Of a DNA stretch of 64,000 bases, positions 13,377-25,486 are shown one piece after another. The notes under the pieces were generated by a model. That model was not told the DNA's origin. It made no database searches and saw nothing but the letters and a program-made list of their open reading frames with translations. Made by a program: the position numbers and the translations under genes. The number at the start of each line of letters is the position of its first letter. Positions within the stretch are counted from its first letter, which is position 1. This DNA comes from Liolophura sinensis (Eukaryota > Mollusca > Polyplacophora > Chitonida > Chitonidae): positions 32,296,810-32,360,809 of the forward strand of contig NC_088304.1 of assembly GCF_032854445.1 (NCBI RefSeq). Direction: 5' to 3'.

Positions 13377-13696
13377 AGCAGCCTTGAGATGGTCGTGGGT
13401 TTGCCCTGCACTTGGTTTCCTCTGGTCACCACATTTTAAGTGCAGTTTCCTCCCACCACAAGGCTGATCACCACATTTTAAGTGCAGTTTCCTCCCACCA
13501 CAAGTCTGATCACCACATTTTAAGTGCAGTTCTCTCCTGCTACAAGGCTGATCACCACATTTTAAGTGCAGTTCTCTCCTGCTACAAGGCTGATCGCCAC
13601 ATTTTAAGTGCAGTTCTCTCCTGCCACAAGGCTGGTCACCACATTTTAAGAGCAGTGTTCTTGTAAAACACCAATCAAACAGTGAAATCAAATAAC
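13377..13696 (+). mobile_element. SINE family 1 copy carrying an internal 42-bp tandem expansion
   Basis: The left flank matches the SINE middle (GGTCGTGGGTTTGCCCTG) and the right flank matches its 3' end (TTCTTGTAAAACACCAATCA). Between them, at 13427-13654, are about five and a half copies of a 42-bp unit. The unit lines up base for base with the SINE core that runs from GTTTCCTCCCACCA to TATAAGTGAA. The array therefore grew from inside the SINE. Open frames on both strands follow from 42 being divisible by three. Confidence 0.8.
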
Positions 13697-14144
13697 ATGA
13701 CAGCCAGATCTCTTTTCACACTTTTAAAGGCCTTAGCCAACATCTTTGAGCAAACTTAACAGTTCCAGAGGCTTAAATCTGGTAAGGATCTCAAGCTGTA
13801 AGCTGCAGGCGACAAGCTGACTGATTGAAGCAGTTGGATAGGGGCAAGTGGACTTAGTGAAGAGTTGGACGATTTCCATATACAGGCATTCTGGAGTACA
13901 TGCACAGTATGTACTGGCCAACGAGCTGTGGAAAAATCAATCAGTGCTATGGCCAATCTGTCCTCTTGAGGGCAGAACTTATATATCAGTATATATAATA
14001 TACAGTGTATGCTTTTGTCTGATGGCATTTTCCGGGATGCCTGTCTGCTTGGGGTTATCTGTGTATATCTAATATTACTGACAGCTCCAGACAAGGATAT
14101 GTATGTGCAACAAGCAGCCTGCTGACAGCTGGGACATATGTGTA

Positions 14145-14235
14145 GTAACTAAATTGAGAGAACCTGTAGAGACCCCAGATTGAGAGAACCTGCAAAGACC
14201 CCAGATTGAGAGAACCTGTAGAGACCCCAGAGAAC
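14145..14235. repeat. Short tandem repeat, 26 bp x 3
   Basis: Three near-identical copies of AGATTGAGAGAACCTGTAGA plus GACCCC. Confidence 0.9.
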
Positions 14236-14359
14236 AGTATAACTGCTGGAGCAAATATCATGAGCTTCTATATTACAAATTTCACAAACATTTTTTACAG
14301 TGATTAAAAATACATTTACTCTAGATATAGATACATGTACTTATATGCATGTAACAGAC

Positions 14360-14563
14360 ACCAGTGCTGTCACTGTGAGTTCAAGTCCAGCTCATGCTGG
14401 TTTCCTCTCCGGCCATACGTGGGAACGTCTACCAGCAACCTGGTGGGTTTCCTCCGGGCTCTGCCTGGTTTCCTCCCACCATAATGCCAGCTGCCGTCGC
14501 ATAAGTGAAATATTCTTGAGTACCGCGTAAAACACCAATCCAATATTTAAATAAATAAATGAA
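14360..14563 (+). mobile_element. SINE family 1
   Basis: Contains the B-box region GTGAGTTCAAGTCCAGCTC, the CTCTCCGGCCATACGTGGGA block, the CCTCCCACCATAATGCC block and an AAATAAATAAATG tail. It lacks only the first part of the tRNA-like head. Confidence 0.9.
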
Positions 14564-14849
14564 CATGTAATAGTTGTTAGAGTTTTGATCCAAATGTTAT
14601 CTTAGCCATATTACATGTATGCACATGTTCATACAGATTTACGCTACTTACATCATTATTGTGTACATTAAACAGAGCTGATAAACATTGCTTCTTCACA
14701 TTGTGCTGTTAAGTCTATGACAGCTTAATCAACTGATGACAGCAGATAGCACTTTTTAACATTCATTCAGGTCCACTTGTCTTCCACCATTAGGGCGTAC
14801 AAATTTGCAAATCACACAAGGGAATGTTCTGCAGTTACTTGCATTCTTT

Positions 14850-14952
14850 GCAGCCCGGTTTCCTTCCACCATAATGCTGGCTGCCGTCGTATAAGTGAAA
14901 TATTCTTCAGTACGGTGTAAAACACCTATCAAATAAGTAAATAAATAAATAC
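14850..14952 (+). mobile_element. SINE family 1, 3' fragment
   Basis: CCCGGTTTCCTTCCACCATA to the tail AAGTAAATAAATAAATA. Confidence 0.88.
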
Positions 14953-15609
14953 AGTTACTTGCCAAAGTTTGTTGTATTACCCTGAGCACATTAGTTTCCC
15001 GCTACCGTAAAACTGTCCAAAATTGTGTAAGTCAGTCATTCTTGAGCTAATTTAAACAACAGTCAAATGAATATACATGTACATTGTATGTCAGACAGAT
15101 AAATAAAGAATAAAACTAGTGTTATTATTAACTCATTGAAGACATTTCCAAACAGTAATGGAGTGGCCGTAGGCTTTTGAATTTGAATGCACTGATCTGC
15201 TGCAGGGTTGCTCCATGTGCGCAAAAGAAAGTATGCGTACAAGCCATTGATTAGGAGAAAAAACAGGCTATGAGATTTCTTACAATTATCATGTTGCATT
15301 GAGCTCTATAATCAACATTCCCTGTGACTGGTACATGGTCGTTTCTCATGTACGCTCCAACCAAGCTGTGTGATTAAGCACAGCCATGATTACGCTAGCT
15401 AGCTAGCTCAATCCCTTCACACGGAAACGAATGACCTTGACCCCATAGAGCTGCCCCATTTACGTCACACCTCCGTGATGTAAAAGAGCCGTCTTCATTG
15501 ATCGATCCGTTTTTTTCCGCTTTTTTTTTTGTTAGCTCATTGTGTGCAATCCTAGCAGCATGATTACCACGCTAACTTCAGCATGGCAGGGCCATGGTAT
15601 TAGGTTATT

Positions 15610-16352
15610 GCTGATCATAACATCCAGACTGAGGTGCTGGGTCTTCTTACAGACATTATTACATGCTGATCATTACATCCAGACTGAGTTCCTGGGTCTT
15701 CATTAGGACATTAATACATGCTGATCATAACGTCCAAACTGAGGTCCTGGGTCTTCATACAGACATTAATACATGCTGATCATAACGTCCAGACTGAGGT
15801 CCTGGGTCTTCATACAGACATTAATACATGCTGATCATTACATCCAGACTGAGGTCCTGGGTCTTCATACAGACATTAGTACATGCTGATCATTACGTCC
15901 AGACCGAGGTCCTGGGGGCTTCATAAAGACACTCATACATGTTAATACATGCTGATCATTACGTCCAGACTGAGGTCCTGGGGGCTTCATAAAGACACTT
16001 GTACATGTTAATACATGCTGATCATTACGTCCAGACTGAGGTCCTGGGGGCTTCATAAAGACACTCATACATGTTAATACATGCTGATCATTACGTCCAG
16101 TCTGAGGTCCTGGGGGCTTCATAAAGACACTCATACATGTTAATACATGCTGATCATTACGTCCAGACTGAGGTCCTGGGGGCTTCATAAAGACACTCAT
16201 GCATGTTAATACATGCTGATCATTACGTCCAGACTGAGGTCCTGGGGGCTTCATAAAGACACTCATACATGTTAATACATGCTGATCATTACGTCCAGAC
16301 TGAGGCCTTGGGGACTTCATATAGTCATTCATATATGTTAATACATGCTGAT
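15610..16352. repeat. 55/66-bp minisatellite
   Basis: The first part (to about 15890) has units of about 55 bp beginning CTGATCATAACGTCCAGACT. The second part has 66-bp units in which GGGGGCTTCATAAAGACACT and an extra CATACATGTTAATACATG are added. The 66-bp part gives a 155-residue minus-strand ORF (15865-16332) repeating MSVFMKPPGPQSGRNDQHVL; I treat this as a by-product of the period. Confidence 0.92.
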
Positions 16353-16357
16353 CAGTA

Positions 16358-16580
16358 GCGTTGCGTAATGACTCTGGAGCCTCCCACTAATGCAGTCACT
16401 GAGTTCGACTCCAGATCATGCTGGCTTCCTCTCCGGCCTCTCGAGGCATGGCGGATGGTCATGGGTTTCCCCCCAGGGCTCTGCCAGGTTTCCTACCACC
16501 GTAATGCTTGCCACCATTGTATAAGTGAAATACTCTTGAGTACAGATTAAAGCACCAAGTAGATAAATAAATAAGTAAAT
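16358..16580 (+). mobile_element. SINE family 1, near full length
   Basis: Starts with GCGTAATGACTCTGGAGCC, a diverged B box (GAGTTCGACTCCAG), then the body blocks and the tail AAATAAATAAGTAAAT. It follows directly after the 66-bp array. Confidence 0.88.
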
Positions 16581-17761
16581 CATACCGACATTCATACACA
16601 TTAATACATGTTGAGTTATAGAATGAATGAATCAGTGAATGAATTCACAGTATTGCTCCATGCATATCCGTGTACATGTTTCATATAGTGATCGGATGTC
16701 CAGTCTTATTGATGTACATTGAAAATGGTAATAAGAATGATTGATAATACTTTTGCTCCACGTTAACAATAATTTAACCATATCAGGACAAGCACACAGT
16801 ACATGTATATAGTAGCCTTCAGATGTCCAGTCATATAGAGATGTACATGTACATTTATTTTTTATCGGGAGTTTTGCGCTTTACTCAAGGATGTTTCACT
16901 TATTCATTCATGGCCAGCATTGTGGTGAGAGGAAACCTTGCGCAGCCACAAATGTCATTGTTCTGCGCTAGCACAAGTTAATGTATCCGCCCCACTATAT
17001 GTACATTGATAATGGTAATCAAAATGAGTGGAAAGATGGATGCCAATGGTTTTGCACCATATCAACAATACGTGTAATTCGAACCACTACAGTATATCAT
17101 GATAATGTACATGTGTATAATTTAAAGTACACTGTACATGTAACTGTATCTATCAAACATTCTGAATTCTCTAGTCATTTTATATACAGCAATCCATGTA
17201 AACCCAAGCTCAGTCTGATTTCCCAAGTCCTTATATAATGAGTACACACTAGTACATGTACACCCAATCTGATCCTATAGACACAGAGAATTTACTTTCT
17301 CTGCTCTCTCCACACCGCTCAGGCTCTGCACAGCTTACATGTACAGTGTAGGTATTGATTACACAGCTCAGTGTAAGAAACCTCTCCTGAACATGAAAGA
17401 AAGTAGTCTCACCCCCCATCCCCCCCCCCCCCCCCATGCTTGACCTCACCTACCCTGACCTCTGACCCCTGAGCTCAGTTAACCTCTGACCTCTATCAAG
17501 TCAAGTTCATTAATGGTGTCTAGGAATTGTTTTTCATGGAGCCTAATTTCAAAGGCACAAAACATAAGTGTGTAGTGATTTTGGTATGAACATTACTGCA
17601 CAACGCTCAGCAAATGTCTGTATTAAAATTATTTTATAATGTGTGGAGAATGTCCTCCAGAAATGAATTCATTCCATTAAGAAATTTGCTGGGAAATTAA
17701 CCCTTTTCTTTGATGTGGATGACAGGACAATAATTAGAGCTTTTGCTTATATATGATTTGG

Positions 17762-18030
17762 GAGGCTGGCCTCGGTAGCCGAGGTGGTTAATAGCCAGTG
17801 GGGCACGATGATCATGGAGCCTCTCACTAATGAGGGCACTGTGAGTTCAAGTCCAGCTTATGCTGGCTTTCTCTCATTTCATACGCTGGAAGGTGTGCAG
17901 CAACCTGCTGATAGTCATGGGTTTGCCCCGGGTTCTTCCCAGTTTCCTCCCACCATAATGCTGTCAGCCACCATGTAAGTGAAATACTCTTGAGTACGGC
18001 ATAAAACACCATTCAAATAACTAAATACAT
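17762..18030 (+). mobile_element. SINE family 1, full length with tRNA-like head
   Basis: The head CTCGGTAGCCGAGGTGGTTA is A-box like and GTGAGTTCAAGTCCAGC is the B box. The body blocks and the AACTAAATAC tail follow. It is one of the most complete copies in the window. Confidence 0.9.
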
Positions 18031-18474
18031 TGATTTGGGAGGTGGGACATGACTGAGCAAGTTTTGGTGGTAGATGGCTCAGTGAGTTTGATGTGGGTTG
18101 AATGAATGAATGAATGATGATGGCTTACTGCCACATCAGCAATATTTCAACCGTATTGTGGAGGTCAAGGTGAATGAGGTACAGGTTCTATTCCAGCTTT
18201 GGACAGGGACAGAATTTGTAGATTCATCCACCCTCATTAGAAGGGTGCCGATTACAGGAAATGGTTGATAATCTTTGTTGGACCCTTTGCACAATCTAAT
18301 ATGATTTATATGTCAGACATGGAAAAGGTTATCAGTAACTTGTCAAATGTCTGCTGTTTATCCTGAGCACCCCATATTTTCAGCCTCTCCCTTCGCCCAG
18401 CCTTTCGCCACCTGTAAACCGGTCACAAAATCAAATGGATTGGGCGGGGGGGGGGGGGGGGGGAGGGGTTGGAG

Positions 18475-18735
18475 GATGGCTCTGTGGTCAAGATGAATAA
18501 TGTGCCAGCATGGTGCAATTACACATGAACCTCTCACCAGTGCAGTCTCTGTTCAAGTTCAAGACCAGCTCATGCTGCCCTCCTCTCCAGCCATACGGGA
18601 GAAGGTCGGGCAGCAACCTGTGTAGGGTGTTGGGGTTCCTTAGGGCTCTACACGGTTTCCTCCGATCATATGGCTTACAATGTAAGTAAAATATTTTTAT
18701 GTATGCAGTAAAACACTAATCAAAGAAATAAATCA
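18475..18735 (+). mobile_element. SINE family 1, diverged
   Basis: Recognisable by CCAGCATGGTGCAATTACAC, TCAAGACCAGCTCATGCTG, CTCTCCAGCCATACGGGAGA and GTAAAACACTAATCAAAG. It lies just after a long G-run. Confidence 0.8.
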
Positions 18736-19979
18736 AATGCAGGGGGATCAGGGTGTACATACAGGTGTATAGTGTATCCGTGTGGGTGAACAGCTGCAAA
18801 TGGCTGGCTGATAGCAGAGGTGTGGGTTCAATACCAACCTTAGACATTGAATTTTTCTTTTTCCCATCTCATTATTTGTGGGACCTTGGTAACAGTAAGT
18901 GTCAGACAGCCCTTGTGGGTCAGTTCACACAGTTTTGCATTCTCTAAAGATCACTTGTCTTCCTCTAATATATAACATGAAAATTTTTAGGTCACAGATG
19001 GGAAAGTATACCAGTGACTTAACTGTGCTCTCTGGTAATGGGAAAATTTTTGGGTATAGCTTTAAACATCAGTCAAATAAATAAAACAAATACGTGTATA
19101 GGTAAAGCCCAGCTTGAAGAAAGTTCCTGATTTTTGGCTACATTTCCTTGGGTAGCTATTTATAAACAGTGTGTGAAAGGAATAGCTCTCCTATGGTCTC
19201 ACTGAATTAATATTTGGGGCAATTTTGTGGTCTGTGTAAAACATAACATACAAGCAGGCAAACATGTTTATATTGAAAATTACACACTGATACAAAGTGG
19301 TAGCTGTATATGGGCTTCAAGACCAGGCAGCTGCACCCACAAATTGTGCCAGGACTCCCGCTTCAGCACTATTAACCTTTCTCTTGTAAATAGCCATGTT
19401 ATAATGCTGTGACCTTTAACTGTATACAGTTTCACACTCAGCCCTGGGAAAACAGCAAATTATGGGGTGGCGTTTACAGCAGTGCCATGCCTCTCTCTGC
19501 TTTAACTCGATTGTCTGCTTGGCTATTGGTGATGAATGGGGGGTGTTCATGTGGCATCCTAATGGACGTTCCCCTCTTAGGACCCTGTGGGGCCAAGTGG
19601 CTGTCAGAGTTACTTGCAGCTCTGTGCTAATGGGGTCAAGGGCTCAAATCTAGTGTCCGCAAGAATGCAAACTCTATGTTTCAAGTGTAGTTTTAAACTT
19701 TTAATTAAATACTTCAATGTTTTTGCTTGCTCAGTTGCAGTCCCCTATGTATGCACATTACTTGAACTGGAGATCGCTACCTCTTAGAAGGGAAATGCAA
19801 CATAAATACATGTGTGTAAACGATTGCAAAATTCAATACCACTGTATTATTGCACTCAAGGAAAAAATGGTGGCCTTTTAATAATTCCATCAGTTCATTT
19901 GTGCCAGTTGGTACACGATATTCAAGCACACAACTAATAGGAAAGTACATTCACATGAACATGTACTTTATAAATGATG

Positions 19980-21335
19980 CTTTAGCTGCTGTTAGTAATG
20001 CATATGAAAAGCCAATTTATAAATAACATTCTGGCACATGTACCTCGGAGCAATGTGAAAGTCAAACAATAAATGACACTAATGTTTCTTTGAGCAGTAT
20101 GAAAGTCTAATTGTAACTGATACTCTGGTGTACCTGAGTAGCATGAGTACACATGTAAATGATTCTCCAGTATCTCTGAGCAGTATGAGAGCCAATTGGT
20201 AAATGACTCAAGTATTTCTGAGCAGTATGAGAGCCAATTGGTAAATGACTCAAGTATTTCTGAGCAGTATGAGAGCCAATTTATAAATGAGTCAAGTATT
20301 TCTGAGCAGTATGAGAGCCAATTGATATATGACTCAAGTATCTCTGAGCAGTATGAAAGCAGATTGATAAATAACTCTGCAGTATCTCTGAGCAGTATGA
20401 AAGCAGATTGATAAATGACTCAAGTATCTCTGAGCAGTATGAAAGCAGATTGATAAATGACTCAAGTATCTCTGAGCAGTATGAAAGCAGATTGATAAAT
20501 GACTCAAGTATCTCTGAGCAGTATGAAAGCAGATTGATAAATGACTCAAGTATCTCTGAGCAGTATGAAAGCAGATTGATAAATGACTCTCCAGTATCTC
20601 TGAGCGGTGTGAAAGCCAATTGATAAATGACTCACCAGTGTCTGAGCGGTATGAAAGCCAATTGATAAATGACTCTCCCATATCTCTGAGCAGTATGAAA
20701 GCAGATTGATAAATGACTCTCCAGTATCTCTGAGCAGTATGAAGGGCAATTGATAAATGACTCTCCCGTATCTCTGAGCAGTATGAAAGCCAATTGATAA
20801 ATGACTCTCTAGTATCTCTGAGTGGTATGAAAGCCAATTGATAAATGACTCAAGTATCTCTGAGCAGTATGAAAGCAGATTGATAAATGACTCTCCCGTA
20901 TATCTGAGCAGTATGAAAGCCAATGGATAAATGACTCCAGTATCTCTGAGTGGTATGAAGGCCAATTGATAAATGATTCTCCAGTATTACTGAGCAGTAT
21001 GAAAGCCAATGGATAAATGACTCTCCCATATCTCTGAGCAGTATGAAAGCCAATGGATAAATGACTCTCCTGTATCTCTGAGCAGTATGAAAGCCAATGG
21101 ATAAATGACTCTCCCATATCTCTGAGCAGTATGAAAGCCAATTGATAAATGACTCTCCAGTATCTCTGAACAGTTTGAAAGCCAATTGATAAATGACTCT
21201 CCAGTATCTCTGAGCAGTATGAAAGCCAATTGAAAAAATGGCTCTCCAGTATCTCTGAGCAGTATGAAAGCCAATTGATAAGTGACACTACAGTATCTCT
21301 GAGAAGTACGAAAGCCAATTGGTAAATGGCACTCC
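19980..21335. repeat. 42/44-bp minisatellite, about 31 copies
   Basis: The unit is ATCTCTGAGCAGTATGAAAG followed by CCAATTGATAAATGACTC. Two length classes (42 bp and 44 bp, the latter with TCTCC in place of TCA) are mixed, so the reading frame slips from unit to unit. Outer copies are more diverged than inner ones. Overlapping ORFs on both strands are repeat translations. The array ends about 430 bp before the exon at 21769. Confidence 0.93.
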
Positions 21336-21768
21336 AGCACAGGGGCGAAGCGTGGATCTTCACCATAGGGGTGCAGATTTGACAAGAGGGGAACGACTAT
21401 CATCGTCTATTAGGTGAGGGTCCCGCGTCAGCCCAGGATATTAGATGGCCAAAGAGAGAATCTGAGTGATTTCGAAGTGTTCGAATACAAATTTGGCCAC
21501 TGTGTATACATTCGTTTTCACATTAAAAAAAAAACAAAAAAAAAACACATAAACAACTTGGGCTCAGCTTTGGGGTTGAAAACAGACTGTCCCTGAATAT
21601 ATAGTATTTATTTGTCATTGGTTCCAGAGTCATGGGTTGTCAGCTGTCTGACAATGAGCACATGTGAACTGAAACCATTAACAGCTGTTTTACATGTAAA
21701 TGATATTAGTATTAAGTGTTGGAAATAAAATAACAGAGAAAATGAATGTTATTCCTGTTTCGTTTCAG

Positions 21769-21868
21769 GTGGAAGAGATACGAGAGATGATAAATAAGAT
21801 AGCATCTAATGTAGACGAAGTGAAGAAAAAGCACAGTGCCATCTTGTCAGCTCCCCACACAGATGAGA
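21769..21868 (+). CDS. STX1A: Syntaxin-1 exon: helix Ha to start of Hb
   Basis: Encodes [20 protein letters not shown] followed by [13 protein letters not shown], plus the first base of a lysine codon (100 nt, phase 0 to phase 1). This is the highly conserved Ha helix of the regulatory Habc domain. The acceptor is CGTTTCAG and the donor is GAGA/GTAAGT, a near-perfect consensus. Residue numbers in the visible protein are 30-62. Conservation with animal syntaxin-1 is almost complete. Confidence 0.97.
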
Positions 21869-22697
21869 GTAAGTATGCATTGAAGCAAAAGTCAACAATT
21901 CTTAAAACTCTGATTGTAACAATATTTTCTTTGAGAAAAAGGACAAGTTTACAATCCCACACCAACACATATATAACAAGCGAGATTTAATTCCAGATCT
22001 TGCACAGGAACAGGAGTAGCCATTGTGCGAGAGAGTTTAAGTCGCCGTTAGGGCGGAACTTCCTAATGTTTGATTTTCAATTGGTTGTGCCCACATGCTC
22101 AAAACAGGAAGCAGCCGACTGCTGACAGGAAGATCGAAAATTACAGTAATATGATGGCCAAAAATACAAAAAAAGGACAATCTTGGCAAAGTGCTGGCAT
22201 ACATGTGCACATGTACATTTGCAGAATCCTTTAGTTGTGTTTTCCCTGTGATTGTGATGATAGCGAAGTAATCTGCCATAGAAGCGAAAAAGAAAACCCT
22301 CAGGTTAAGCAGCTTAACCTAACACATGAAGTGTGAGTTCAATTCCGTGTAGGACAGACAATTTATTAATTCCGCACACTTGTTATTAGGCCTTGGTGAC
22401 AATACAGATCTCTGTCCTTACAACGCTGCTTTTAGGGGACATTTCCGTGTTAGTGAAGCTCATTATAGGATTGATATATATTTGATATCGTTTAATAATT
22501 ACATGATAACTAAGCTTCTGAACGCAAAAAGTGAATGAATGAATGATTATGACTTAACGCCACATCGGCATATTTCAGCCATGTCGTGGCGAACAAAAAG
22601 TAAAAGTTCTCCAAAAGAAAGTACACTAGCAGATTTGTGCAAGCAACAATAATTTCATGAAAAATTTGAGGAACTCATTTCTGGCTGTTACACTGAT

Positions 22698-22890
22698 TTT
22701 ATTTCATTTATTAGATTGGTGTTTTACGTCGTACTTAAGAATATTTTAGTTGCACGACAGCAGCCAGCATTATGACAGGAATAAACCAGGCAGAGCACAA
22801 GGGAAGCGCATGGCCATCCGCAGGTAGCTTGCAGATCTTCCCTCGTATGGCTGGAGAGCAAGCCAGCATGAGCTGAACTTTACTGTTACA
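22698..22890 (-). mobile_element. SINE family 1, inverted copy
   Basis: Read on the plus strand it starts GATTGGTGTTTTACGTCGTA and continues through CAGCCAGCATTATGAC and CCGCAGGTAGCTTGCAG to AGCCAGCATGAGCTGAACTT, the reverse complement of the family. Confidence 0.88.
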
Positions 22891-24009
22891 ATGAAAAATG
22901 CCAGCGTGGCGCAATGACCCAGGAACCCCTTACCAATCCAAGTTAAGAGTGATTATTGGGTTGACCGAGAATCATATGAATAAAGAAATACATATATAAG
23001 CTGTGTGCATGTTAGAACTGGTTTCTCATGAAAGGGAACCTCTAGAGGAGAGGAATCTCTTTGAATCTGTTGTCCCAATCGAGCATGTCCCCGAGAGGGC
23101 AGATACTGTACTGGACAGTGACTGTGTGTGTCTGTGCTGTTATATTACAGTGCTGTGAAGTGAAGCATGGATTGTTGGCTTGGTCCCAGTCTAGTCACTC
23201 AGCAGGCCCTGCAGCCAGGGATGGCAATGCTGATCCACTGTGTTAAAATTGAATGCATATTGAATGCTGCCACCAATTACGCTGATTAACTGATGGGCCT
23301 GTCTGTTTGCACGCTGTACAGATGGGTTTCAGACTCGGGGGTGAGGCATCAAGACATTGGGGTTGACTCCCATGCCTCCTGCCTGCCTTGAGCTGATGTA
23401 GTATGTGGCAGTATGCAGTTGCACATGTCTGCACACAGTTGCATAGATAGAACTTTAAGCCTGACAGGTGCTGAGATTGCCATGGAATAAATTCCTCTGC
23501 ATTTTTGCAAAACGCGCTGTTTCTCCAGGAATTGTTAATGTAACACTTTTCATTCACTGTAGAGCCTTAACCCCAAGCTGAAATTGATTTCTGCCCATCC
23601 ACAATACCCCCAGCTCCATATATGGCCACACTCTATTGATTAATGTGGATACTTGTCTGTATTTCGCTCACCATTGCTATAAGCGGCAAGAAGCGACGCG
23701 ACAGTAGCGCCGAGCAGATAGAAGAGGATGATCTCACGCCACGCATCCGTCTGGGTACGCTGCTGCCCAAAATTAAATATAGTTATTTGGAGCGCTGATC
23801 TAGCAGAGTTCGGAGACCTGCATTCAGCCCCCAGTCACTCATGAGTTCAATTCACTTAAGAGTTCCAGTCTTGGTGTACCAAGGCTTTGGAGGCACATGT
23901 GACTGTATGGAAATCGATGTGTAACAGTTTAAGTTTGTGTCATTCAGTGTACAAACTCCCAGTCACATTATTAGGCAATAGAAAATGAGGAAGCACTAAA
24001 CTCGGGTCT

Positions 24010-24105
24010 GGCCCGGTTTCCTCCCACCATAATGATGGCCATCGCCGTGTAAAGTGAAATATTCCTGAATACGGCATTAAACATCAGTGAAATAAATAAA
24101 TGTAT
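24010..24105 (+). mobile_element. SINE family 1, 3' fragment
   Basis: CCCGGTTTCCTCCCACCATA to AAATAAATAAATG. Confidence 0.85.
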
Positions 24106-24410
24106 ATAAACTTGGTACTTCCTCAAATTTTCACAGTTTTGAATTGCAGTTTTACATCTCTTGGAGTTTTGAAATCCCTCAAAAAACTGTAACCATGGGA
24201 CGTTCATGTACATGGAATGCATTGGCCAGTTGAACTTGGCTGTAACACTACACGTACATGTAGGAGTAAAACAGTAAGAAGTGTTGAAAGACACCAGTGT
24301 TGGAGCGGGGGTGGGGGTGGGGAGGGGGAGAAGTTCAGTATGACAGTATTAGATGTACATGTACATTTGTTCTAACTTTTTTTTCACATACATGTACATG
24401 TGTAACAACT

Positions 24411-25486
24411 CCCTGTAATCTACACAGCATGGATAGTTGCCCTGTTACCTACACAGCATGGACAGTTGCCCTGTTGTCTACACAGCATGGACAATTGCAC
24501 TGTTATTTACACAACATGGACAGTTGCACTGTTATTTACACAGCATGGACAGTTGCCCTGTTACACAGCATGGACAGTTGCCCTGTTATCTAAACAGCAT
24601 GGACAGTTGCCGTGTTATGTACACAGCATGGACAGTTGCCCTGTTACCTACACAGCATGGACAGTTGCCCTGTAATCTACACAGCATGGATAGTTGCCCT
24701 GTTACCTACACAGCATGGACAGTTGCCCTGTAATCTACACAGCATGGACAGTTGCCCTGTTACCTACACATCATGGACAGTTGCCCTGTTACCTACACAG
24801 CATGGACAGTTGCCCTGTTATCTAAACAGCATAAACAGTTGCCGTGTTATGTACACATCATGGACAGTTGCCCTGTTACCTACACAGCATGGACAGTTGC
24901 CCTGTAATCTACACAGCATGGACAGTTGCCCTGTAATCTACACAGCATGAACAGTTGCCCTGTTACCTACACATCATGGACAGTTGCCCTGTTACCTACA
25001 CAGCATGGATAGTTGCCCTGTTATCTAAACAGCATGGACAGTTGCCATGTTATGGACACATCATGGACAGTTGCCCTGTTACCTACACATCATGGACAGT
25101 TGCCCTGTAATCTACACAGCATGGACAGTTGCCCTGTAATCTACACAGCATGGATAGTTGCCCTGTTATTTACACAGCATGGACAGTTGCACTATTATTT
25201 ACACAGCATGGACAGTTGCCCTGTTATCTACACAGTATGGACAGTTGCCCTGTTATCTACACAGTATGGACAGTTGCCCTGTAATCTACACAGCATGGAT
25301 AGTTGCCCTGTTATTTACACATCATGGACAGTTGCACTGTTATTTACACAGCATGGACAGTTGCCCTGTAATCTACACAGCATGGACAGTTGCCCTGTAA
25401 TCTACACAGCATGGACAGTTGCCGTGTTATGTACACAGCATGGACAGTTGCCCTGTAATCTACACAGTATGGACAGTTGCCCTGAA
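24411..25486. repeat. 29-bp minisatellite, about 37 copies
   Basis: Unit CTACACAGCATGGACAGTTG followed by CCCTGTTAC. Substitutions (GTTAC / GTAATC / GTTATTT) divide the copies into subtypes that are interspersed along the array. ORFs of 69-197 residues here only translate the repeat. Confidence 0.95.

Larger units (their letters stand above)
9108..21768 (+). other. Syntaxin-1 intron, 12.7 kb
   Basis: Bounded by GTAAGA at the 5' end and TTTCGTTTCAG at the 3' end. It holds an (AT)n run at 9840-9888, at least seven SINE copies, a G-run near 18447, a C-run near 17427 and tandem arrays at 13427, 14145, 15610 and 19980. No coding exon was recognised. Possible open frames at 9966-10220 and 10227-10505 show no similarity that I can name and are probably chance. 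Confidence 0.85.

Noticed and set aside
15865-16332. 155-residue minus-strand ORF with a 22-residue repeat
   Set aside because: It is the translation of a 66-bp tandem array; the period is divisible by three.
20334-21403. Overlapping minus-strand ORFs of 111-185 residues
   Set aside because: All come from the 42/44-bp array and read the same unit in different frames.
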